Position numbers and translations under genes: made by a program | Source of the DNA: CAYNFH01 sp964396385 | Lineage (GTDB): Bacteria > Armatimonadota > Chthonomonadetes > Chthonomonadales > CAJBBX01 | Reading direction: 5' to 3' | DNA length: 12,918 bases | Assembly (NCBI GenBank): GCA_964396385.1 | Contig: CAYNFH010000189.1 | Span: 1 to 12,918, forward strand | The notes under the pieces: generated by a model | Databases searched by the model: none | What the model was told of the DNA's origin: nothing | The model's input: the letters and a program-made list of their open reading frames with translations, nothing else | In this document: positions 7,971 to 12,918 of the stretch, piece by piece | Layout of the letters: the number at the start of each line of letters is the position of its first letter | Numbering within the stretch: the first letter of the stretch is position 1

Positions 7971-8164
7971 CTCCCCTCATAACGAGCCGCTGCGCGGGCT
8001 TCGCAGGCATTGCCGGAACCGCGACCGTCCCTGCGGGACAGTTCCCGCGGGCCGGTTGCTGCCCCGCGTTCGGTGGGACTTGCGGGCGCTTTGCGCCGTC
8101 CGCCACCTTCGTGGGGCCGAAAGCCCTCACCGCCAGATCGTGCGCATTGCCACCAGATGCGCGA
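7971..8164. other. Repeat-rich non-coding stretch before the RHS relic
   Basis: I see no gene here. Short dyads are present, such as GTCCC-TGC-GGGAC (8027-8039) and CCCGCGGG just after it. A plus-strand frame stays open through the stretch, but its translation upstream of the RHS homology is low-complexity and matches nothing I recognise. Confidence 0.4.
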
Positions 8165-8675
8165 CGCTATGACGGCGCGGGCAACGCGACGACGTTCCGG
8201 GGCACCGCGCACCACTACAACAGCGACAACCAGCTTACCGACTCCGGATTCCAGTTCGACGGCAACGGCAACGGCACCACCTGCAACGGGGGCGCCATCA
8301 CATACGACCAGGAGAACCGGGTTACCGGCATCGGGACAGCGATCACCAACGGGTACGGACCGGATGGCAGGAGAGCCTGGAAGCAGACCAGCGCGGGCAG
8401 GACGTACTACTTGTATGATGGGATGGTGCCGATCTGCGAGTTCAACTCCAGCGGCAACATGACCGCGGCGAACACCTTCGGCCCGACGGGGCTGCTCTCC
8501 AGAAGCCAGGGGACGAGCACCTTCTACACGTTCGACCCGATTGGAAACACGGTCCAGAAGCTGGATTCCAACCAGAACCTGCTCTCCTCCAGCATCTATG
8601 ACGCAACCGCCTCCAGCGCCTCCACGAGCACACAGACGGACCCGCGGGGGCTTTGGAGGGCAGTGGGGCTACTTT
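8165..8675 (+). pseudogene. RHS/YD-repeat protein relic, frameshifted and truncated at both ends
   Basis: About 170 residues read as the tail of an RHS-family repeat protein: RYDGAGNATTFRGTAHHYNS, FQFDGNGNG, ITYDQENRVTGIG, YGPDGRRAWKQ, YYLYDGMVPICEF, FDPIGNTVQKLDSNQNLL. RHS proteins are large secreted or surface toxins and sheaths, so this is a small fragment. There is no credible start, and upstream sequence is repeat-rich. At the G-run 8646-8650 the frame shifts: removing one G gives DPRGFGGQWGYF, the conserved stretch before the RHS core end. Homology then stops at 8675, exactly where the MEKHLA gene ends on the other strand. The usual RYYDP...RDPIG core end and any toxin tip are missing. 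Confidence 0.8.
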
Positions 8676-9146
8676 CTAAAGAGCGGTCCAGCGGGAGAAG
8701 ATGGCGGCCTGGCCGCGGTAGGCGCCGGAATCGTCCACCAGGTTCCAGACGGTGGCGGCCTCGATGCGGAAGCGGCGGCCGGTGCTGGAGACGCGAGCGC
8801 CCTGGTAGTCGTCGATGTAGCCCCGGGCGGTGACGCGCGCCATGAGGCGGGCGCGCTCGTCGCGGTGGACGGGCTCGGCGGAGAGGCGGGAGGGCAGGGC
8901 GGTGAGCTGTTCCCAGGTCATCTCGAACAGGCGGAGCGCGGTGCGGTTTGCGTAGTTGAAGATGGGGTCGGGCTCTGTTCCATGGGAGACGACGGCGAAG
9001 GGGGCGTGGAAGAGCGCGCGACCGAACTCCGGCTCCGGTACCCCGGGCAGCAGCTCGTGGCCGGTCCAGCGGCGGAGGCTTGCCGCGAGCACGACCGCGT
9101 GCTCCCGCAGGAATGCGTTCTGCTCCGATGGCTCCGGCAGCTCCAT
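8676..9146 (-). CDS. MEKHLA domain-containing protein (PAS-like sensor domain)
   Basis: This is a small soluble 156-residue protein that is almost entirely a MEKHLA domain, a PAS-like fold thought to bind a ligand or sense light or redox. Characteristic stretches are ALFHAPFAVVSHGTEPDPIF, NYANRTALRLFEMTWEQLT, LPSRLSAEPVHRDERARL, ARGYIDDYQGARVSSTGRRF and ATVWNLVDDSGAYRGQAA. No effector domain is attached, so it would act alone or through a partner. It begins 20 bp after the mazF stop in the same orientation and may be co-transcribed with it. The ATG at 9146 has only a weak upstream AGG. Its stop codon touches the broken end of the RHS relic on the opposite strand. Confidence 0.88.
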   Translation of the reverse strand: MELPEPSEQNAFLREHAVVLAASLRRWTGHELLPGVPEPEFGRALFHAPFAVVSHGTEPDPIFNYANRTALRLFEMTWEQLTALPSRLSAEPVHRDERARLMARVTARGYIDDYQGARVSSTGRRFRIEAATVWNLVDDSGAYRGQAAIFSRWTAL

Positions 9147-9166
9147 GCGTGCCTGCCTATCTCAAA

Positions 9167-9556
9167 TTAATGCGGCGCCAACCCAAGGCTAACGCGGATG
9201 GCATTGTCGACTCGACCCAGATCTTCTTCAGTAAGCCGGCCCACATACCGGCCCAGCCGACTTTTGTCGATGGTGCGGATCTGATTCAAGATCACTCGTG
9301 AAGGAACCGAGAGGCCGCTCAGCCCGGGCTGGACAACTACGTCGGTCGGAAACTCGCGGGACAGGGCACGGGAACTTACGGCCGCGACAATCACGACGGG
9401 ACTGAACTCATTGCTTATATCGTTCTGGATGATGACGGCCGGCCGCCGACCTCCTTGCTCACTCCCAACGACTGGATCGAAACCAACGTAGTAGATCTCG
9501 CCGCGCAGGGGATACGGGCTCGGACCAGGCAGAGCACCTGATTCTGCGCTACTCAT
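9167..9556 (-). CDS. mazF: MazF/PemK-family toxin (type II toxin-antitoxin)
   Basis: This is a 129-residue protein of the MazF endoribonuclease toxin family, which cleaves mRNA and inhibits growth when released from antitoxin. RGEIYYVGFDPVVGSEQGGR (18-37), then RPAVIIQNDISN, and later VILNQIRTIDKSRL with a RVSLGLA tail follow the Bacillus-type MazF closely. The conserved Arg of GGRRP is present (Arg38). The position matching the catalytic Thr of Bacillus subtilis MazF, in SPT, is Val54 here (SPVVIVAAV), so activity or specificity may differ. An N-terminal extension of about 15 residues precedes the domain. A later start is conceivable, but ATG 9556 overlaps the antitoxin by 8 bp, typical of coupled toxin-antitoxin genes. 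Confidence 0.93.
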   Translation of the reverse strand: MSSAESGALPGPSPYPLRGEIYYVGFDPVVGSEQGGRRPAVIIQNDISNEFSPVVIVAAVSSRALSREFPTDVVVQPGLSGLSVPSRVILNQIRTIDKSRLGRYVGRLTEEDLGRVDNAIRVSLGLAPH

Positions 9557-9794
9557 CTGCCATGGCTGCCGTCTCAGCGTCGATATAACGCCACTCGTTA
9601 CAGATCTCGAGGTCTTCCTCTGCCTTCTCCAGACAGCCAGCGATGAGGTCCTCGCGCAGCTTCCTGCGGCGTAGCTCCTCCGTTTTTTCGTCCAGCACCT
9701 GATTCACAAACCGGCTGATATTGCCATTACTCACCTCGCGCACCCGCCGGAGCACGTCATCCTGGAGGGTAAGAGAAACCCGCGTAGCGCCCAT
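9549..9794 (-). CDS. Ribbon-helix-helix antitoxin for the MazF toxin
   Basis: This is an 81-residue antitoxin. The N-terminal 45 residues (TRVSLTLQDDVLRRVREVSN, then ISRFVNQVLDEKTEEL) form a ribbon-helix-helix DNA-binding domain. The acidic C-terminal part, with KAEEDLEICNEWRYIDAETA near the end, should wrap and neutralise the toxin. It lies first in the operon. The ATG at 9794 has AGGAG (complement of 9801-9805) six bases upstream, a strong ribosome-binding site. The promoter and a candidate operator are directly upstream, consistent with autorepression. This is an RHH rather than an AbrB-type MazE antitoxin. Confidence 0.9.
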   Translation of the reverse strand: MGATRVSLTLQDDVLRRVREVSNGNISRFVNQVLDEKTEELRRRKLREDLIAGCLEKAEEDLEICNEWRYIDAETAAMADE

Positions 9795-9815
9795 ACTGTT
9801 CTCCTGTGCGATCGA

Positions 9816-9836
9816 TGTATACGTTCAGATTATACA
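9816..9836 (-). promoter_or_regulatory. Toxin-antitoxin promoter -10 box inside an inverted-repeat operator
   Basis: The minus strand has a perfect TATAAT (complement of 9829-9834), 22-34 bp from the antitoxin ribosome-binding site. It is embedded in the inverted repeat TGTATA-N9-TATACA (9816-9821 and 9831-9836). A weak TTGCGG is the best -35, with a 19-bp spacer. An RHH antitoxin dimer bound here would block the promoter. The same 83-bp gap leads to the divergent CoiA-like gene, so it may affect both directions. Confidence 0.65.
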
Positions 9837-9877
9837 CGCCAACTCAGCTCGTGCCGCAACCGTAGGAATCTACCGGC

Positions 9878-11203
9878 GTGTGCCAGAACCAGACGGATAT
9901 GGGCGCGATTCAGTCGATGCTGGCCGCAGTGGCGGAAGGGAAGCGGGTGACCATCGGGAGGGAGTCGCTGGCGGAGCTGCGGCGGCTCGCGGACGGACGG
10001 CGGCTCGCGTGCCCTTCCTGCGGCGCGCAGGTGGTGCTGCACGCCGGGACGCTGCGGGCAGTACACTTCGCGCACCTGCCGGGCTCCGTATGCGCGCATC
10101 CGTACGCCGAGCCGGAGACGGAGCTGCACCGCGCGGGCAAGTCGCTGCTGGCCGCATGGCTCGCCACTTGCCTTCCCGACGCTTTGGTGACCGTGGAGGC
10201 GCCCATCCCAGAGACGGGTCAGCGGGCGGACATCCTGGTGGAGTCGGAAGGGCGGCGCGTGGCGCTTGAGTACCAGTGCGCGGACCTGGACTATCGCGAA
10301 TGGAGGAGACGGCACCACCTGTACCGCGCGGTGGGAATCCAGGACCTCTGGGTGCTAGGCGCCAACCGGTTGAGATTTCGGGACGGAGCGCTCTATCCGG
10401 GCGAGCTGGAGCGCGCCTTGCTGCGTGAGGGCGCGCCGCTGCTGTTCCTGGATCCGGTGGGTCTGACCCTCGAAGCGGGGAGCGTGGCCCGGTTTCGGCC
10501 GGCGAGCTTCAAGAGCCGATGCGGGCCTGCCGGCGTCGGAAGGAACCATGGGACAGACAGTACAGAGGCGGGCCGGGACGGCGCCCGGCCCCTACAGCGT
10601 GAGCGGGGGTGTGGGCAGAGCAGGCACTTCGGCGGCGCTGCTTTGAGAGGCTCCTTATCGGCGCGGACGCTGGTGGAGCTGGAGTTCCCGTGGAAGCTGC
10701 TGGACTGGCCGGAAGCCAGGAGGCAGGAAGCAGGTGGCAGGAGGCAGGGGCCGGGCAGAATCGTGCGGGAGTATGCGGAGAATGATGCACGCATCTGGTC
10801 GTGGCTGACGAACCGCTTCCACGTGACGGAGCAATCGCTTCCGGCGTTCTTCGGAGCGGCGCTGCCGGGGGCGGAGGCGTTCGCGTGCTCGCCGCGGTTG
10901 TGGCAGGCCTGCATCTACTACCGCTTCATCGAGCATCGGGTGGGCGCGGCGTGGTGGATCGGTGAGGTGGAGGTCTGGGCGCGGCGTTACCTGCCCCTGG
11001 CATACCACAACGGCAAGCTGCTGCGCCGGGCGCTGTGGGGCTACCAGGCGCTGGTGTCCGCCGCGGGGCTGCTCTCGCTCCCGACGGGCAAGGGAGCGGC
11101 GCGGGTGGAGGCGGACTTCCACACGCTCGGGCGCGTGCCGGACCTGGCAGCCGCGCAGCGTCTCGCGTCCTACCGGCGGACGCTCCTCTGGGACCGGAAG
11201 TAG
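9878..11203 (+). CDS. CoiA-like protein (zinc-finger plus PD-(D/E)XK-type nuclease domain)
   Basis: This is a 441-residue protein resembling competence protein CoiA, implicated in processing DNA during natural transformation. The N-terminal zinc-binding-like region has Cys45-X2-Cys48 (CPSC), His63, His66 and Cys72, followed by ETELHRAGKSLLAAW. The nuclease-like core shows RADIL (Asp118), then LEYQC (Glu131, Gln133), and DYREWRRRHHLYRAVGIQDL, where CoiA proteins carry their restriction-endonuclease fold. Residues of about 211-275 are an unusual Gly/Arg-rich insert, and residues 278-292 are coded by a period-7 repeat. Beyond that lies a C-terminal domain rich in Trp and Tyr that I do not recognise. 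GTG 9878 is chosen because AGGA lies 10 bp upstream. ATG 9899 is an alternative start. The next gene starts 2 bp after the stop. Confidence 0.75.
   Translation: MCQNQTDMGAIQSMLAAVAEGKRVTIGRESLAELRRLADGRRLACPSCGAQVVLHAGTLRAVHFAHLPGSVCAHPYAEPETELHRAGKSLLAAWLATCLPDALVTVEAPIPETGQRADILVESEGRRVALEYQCADLDYREWRRRHHLYRAVGIQDLWVLGANRLRFRDGALYPGELERALLREGAPLLFLDPVGLTLEAGSVARFRPASFKSRCGPAGVGRNHGTDSTEAGRDGARPLQRERGCGQSRHFGGAALRGSLSARTLVELEFPWKLLDWPEARRQEAGGRRQGPGRIVREYAENDARIWSWLTNRFHVTEQSLPAFFGAALPGAEAFACSPRLWQACIYYRFIEHRVGAAWWIGEVEVWARRYLPLAYHNGKLLRRALWGYQALVSAAGLLSLPTGKGAARVEADFHTLGRVPDLAAAQRLASYRRTLLWDRK
10570..10591. repeat. Perfect GC hairpin inside the CoiA-like insert
   Basis: GGGCCGGG (10570-10577) and CCCGGCCC (10584-10591) form a perfect 8-bp stem with loop ACGGCG. 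It sits in the middle of a low-complexity stretch of about 130 bp that encodes the Gly/Arg-rich insert of the CoiA-like protein. It resembles an inserted palindromic repeat that kept the reading frame open. Confidence 0.65.
10711..10752. repeat. Heptamer tandem array AGGAGGC x6, in frame inside the CoiA-like gene
   Basis: The successive 7-bp units are GGAAGCC, AGGAGGC, AGGAAGC, AGGTGGC, AGGAGGC and AGGGGCC. Because three units equal seven codons, the protein shows a 7-residue repeat (EARRQEA, then GGRRQGP). The array lies between the unknown insert and the C-terminal domain. Its period matches the other arrays in the window, but its unit sequence does not. Confidence 0.8.
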
Positions 11204-11205
11204 CC

Positions 11206-12141
11206 GTGGCTCAGCCGCCACCGACATCACCAAAGCCGCCGCACGGATATTGTGGCCACTGCGGGCGCGCGAACCCGCACACGGCGACGTTCTGCACGCA
11301 GTGTGGGGCGCGGCTGCCCTGGGCGGTCCCGGCGCACCCACGGCCCGTCACTCCTTCCTCCCCACCGGCAGCGCCTCCGGACAGGCTGGCGAAGTGGGCC
11401 GGAGCCGCCCGGACCTACCACCTCCTGGCGGGCAGCTCAGCGCTGCTTTGGACCAGCGTGGTCTTCGGGATTCTGGTGCTGGCGTTCATCTGGGCGGCCA
11501 CCCAGGGGATGCCGTGGATCTATGCAGAGCTGCTCGGGGCGGTGTACGTGCTGGTCATTGCTCTGCAGATCGTCACCCTGGGCCGCATCGCTTCCGTGAA
11601 CCTGGACCCCGCCGCCAATCCGGCCATGGCGGGCGACGCGCCGGTTACGGTGGCAGCGGATGAGCGGGTGCGGCTCCGAATCGCCGGTATTCTCTGGGCC
11701 GGAGTGCGCGTGTCGGCGCTCGGCGCGGGGACTGTACCGTATCCGCACAACGCGCTCGTGGTCACGGACAGGCACCTGCTGTTCATCGTGCTGCCGGTAG
11801 CAGGCGCCGGGGTCCTGGTAGGCGGCACCGACTTCGGCTTCGCTCACCAGATGCTGGCGAGAAAGGCGCTGCGGGAGAAGCTCGATCAGATGCTAGCTAC
11901 CCAAACACTGCCCGAAATAGTGCGGTCGGACGCTCGGAACGTCGCGATTCCGCTGGCGGACCTGAGGGCCGTCTTGCCCATGAAGCTCCTCGGGCTCGTA
12001 CCGCTCGCGGGATTCACGGTCATCACCCGCTCCGGCAGGCGGTACCGCTATTCGATATGGGACCGGGCGGACCGGGAGCAGCTTCAGGCGGCGCTCCGGG
12101 CTTATACCAGCCTGGTCTCCCCCGTCAGAGCGCGGCGATGA
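11206..12141 (+). CDS. Zinc-ribbon membrane protein with C-terminal PH-like region
   Basis: This is a 311-residue protein of unknown function. An N-terminal zinc ribbon has four cysteines (Cys16, Cys19, Cys30, Cys33 in YCGHCGR and FCTQCGA), followed by a Pro-rich linker. Two hydrophobic segments at about 79-99 and 106-125 likely anchor it in the membrane. The remaining soluble part includes NALVVTDRHLLFIVLP and VITRSGRRYRYSIWD, which look like a PH-like or YcxB-type module (weak). The GTG at 11206 is chosen: it is 2 bp after the CoiA-like stop, with GGAAG overlapping that stop region, and no other start fits the zinc ribbon. It probably forms an operon with the CoiA-like gene. The last 17 bp overlap the convergent NHL gene. 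Confidence 0.75.
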   Translation: MAQPPPTSPKPPHGYCGHCGRANPHTATFCTQCGARLPWAVPAHPRPVTPSSPPAAPPDRLAKWAGAARTYHLLAGSSALLWTSVVFGILVLAFIWAATQGMPWIYAELLGAVYVLVIALQIVTLGRIASVNLDPAANPAMAGDAPVTVAADERVRLRIAGILWAGVRVSALGAGTVPYPHNALVVTDRHLLFIVLPVAGAGVLVGGTDFGFAHQMLARKALREKLDQMLATQTLPEIVRSDARNVAIPLADLRAVLPMKLLGLVPLAGFTVITRSGRRYRYSIWDRADREQLQAALRAYTSLVSPVRARR

Positions 12142-12918
12142 CCGAAGGGCTTGTGGCACCGCCGGCGGTTACGCGGATCGGGATCACAAGGCGGGTCTCT
12201 TTGAAGTAGCAGAGGCCGCCGTTGCCGCTGGAGCAGTAGTGCACGCCCAGGTCCACCGTGACCGTCGATTCCCCCGACCTAGGAGTAATCGGAATGGTGA
12301 CGGTCGCGGCCGGCTTTATCCCGGAGACGTCCCCCACCGCCACCGAGTCCGGACTGGCAGAGGATGCCGCGACGTGGAGCGGCGCGTCCGGGGTGATGTG
12401 GGTGCCGGCCGGCAGGTGCAGGGTTACGGTGAGCGCTTTCGCCTCGCTTGATACTGCCAGCGCGGGAATGCGCTGCTCCTTGCCCGTAAAGGCCGGGGCA
12501 TCGGACTGGCGCGTGAGCTTGTCGAGCCCGGTGAGCTTCAGGGTAGAAACCAGCCCGCTCGCCGGGTGGTAGACGCGGATCATTTGGTTGTTGGTGTCCG
12601 CGATGTACATCTTGCCGCCGGCGAAGGTGAGGCCATTGGGCTCATTGAGCGAGGCGGACTTCGCCGGGCCGTCCGCCATGCCGCGCCGGCCGGTTCCGAT
12701 GAGCGTCTCCGAAACGCGGGTGCGCGGATTGATCCGCTTGATCTTGTGGTTGTAGGTATCGGCGACGTACAGGAAACCCCCATCCCAGGCGATGCCGATG
12801 GGGTGCTGGAGCCGCGCGGTAGGGTACTTGCCGTCCACGTCCGCGTAGTCGAACAGCCCCTGGCCGATAATGGTGCGGACCTCGCGCGCCTGCATATCAC
12901 CGGCGTGGTTTTCGAGCG
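12125..12918 (-). CDS. NHL-repeat protein, C-terminal part (partial, runs off right edge)
   Basis: The visible 263 residues start LENHAGDMQAREVRTIIGQG, with the true start outside the window. Two clear NHL blades follow: LQHPIGIAWDGGFLYVADTY-NHKIKRI and LNEPNGLTFAGGKMYIADTN-NQMIRVY. They are part of a beta-propeller. The C-terminal 110 residues form a separate beta-rich domain with LTVTLHLPAGTHITPDAPLH and two cysteines near GGLCYFKETRLVIPIRV, reminiscent of the N-terminal domain of DsbD. This arrangement fits NHLRC2-like bacterial proteins, in which a thioredoxin-like domain precedes the propeller. That domain would lie to the right and is not visible. Its thiol-disulfide role is therefore inferred only. 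The stop overlaps the convergent zinc-ribbon gene by 17 bp. Confidence 0.85.
   Translation of the reverse strand, partial: LENHAGDMQAREVRTIIGQGLFDYADVDGKYPTARLQHPIGIAWDGGFLYVADTYNHKIKRINPRTRVSETLIGTGRRGMADGPAKSASLNEPNGLTFAGGKMYIADTNNQMIRVYHPASGLVSTLKLTGLDKLTRQSDAPAFTGKEQRIPALAVSSEAKALTVTLHLPAGTHITPDAPLHVAASSASPDSVAVGDVSGIKPAATVTIPITPRSGESTVTVDLGVHYCSSGNGGLCYFKETRLVIPIRVTAGGATSPSVIAAL

Noticed and set aside
7100..8833. A 577-residue plus-strand protein including the RHS segment
   Set aside because: Only 8165-8650 looks like RHS. The upstream part is repeat-rich low-complexity and the downstream part is antisense to MEKHLA, so this is a relic within a chance frame.
9816..9836. Plus-strand promoter for the CoiA-like gene at the same dyad
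   Set aside because: TATACA is a poor -10 on the plus strand and no -35 is found at the right spacing, so only the toxin-antitoxin direction is supported.

Overview
The window is a high-GC (about two-thirds GC by eye) bacterial chromosomal segment. It combines ordinary housekeeping and transport genes with a repeat-littered accessory stretch. I cannot assign a taxon firmly. The GFGGQWGY-type ending of the RHS relic, an NHLRC2-like protein and many simple repeat elements would fit Armatimonadota or another deep-branching soil/sediment lineage, but this is a weak inference.

Layout. 1-2810 (minus): the first 936 residues of the glutamate synthase large subunit GltB, running off the left edge. 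2811-3196: the gltB upstream region, with a leader hairpin and a 121-bp inverted-repeat element. 3197-6842 (minus): a four-gene ABC export cassette in the order ATPase, permease, ATPase, permease. The first three genes overlap by 4 bp at each junction. The fourth is separated by a heptamer-repeat hairpin. 6843-8675: a region with no intact gene. It holds a degraded minus-strand coding remnant, a perfect 28-bp palindrome, three 31/32-bp tandem repeats, small hairpins and a frameshifted RHS/YD-repeat relic. 8676-9794 (minus): an RHH antitoxin and a MazF-family toxin, followed 20 bp later by a MEKHLA (PAS-like) domain protein. 9878-12141 (plus, divergent from the toxin-antitoxin pair): a CoiA-like nuclease-domain protein and a zinc-ribbon membrane protein 2 bp downstream. 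12125-12918 (minus): the C-terminal part of an NHL-repeat protein, convergent with and overlapping the zinc-ribbon gene by 17 bp.

How they work together. The ABC cassette probably builds one or two ABC-2 exporters. The toxin-antitoxin pair carries its own sigma70-like -10 box inside an inverted repeat, the usual arrangement for autorepression. The CoiA-like gene starts in the same 83-bp divergent gap.

The most unusual feature is a set of period-7 repeat arrays with unrelated unit sequences. Two lie inside gltB, two face each other between the ABC genes, and one lies inside the CoiA-like gene. They share the 7-bp period but not the sequence, and both host coding frames stay open.
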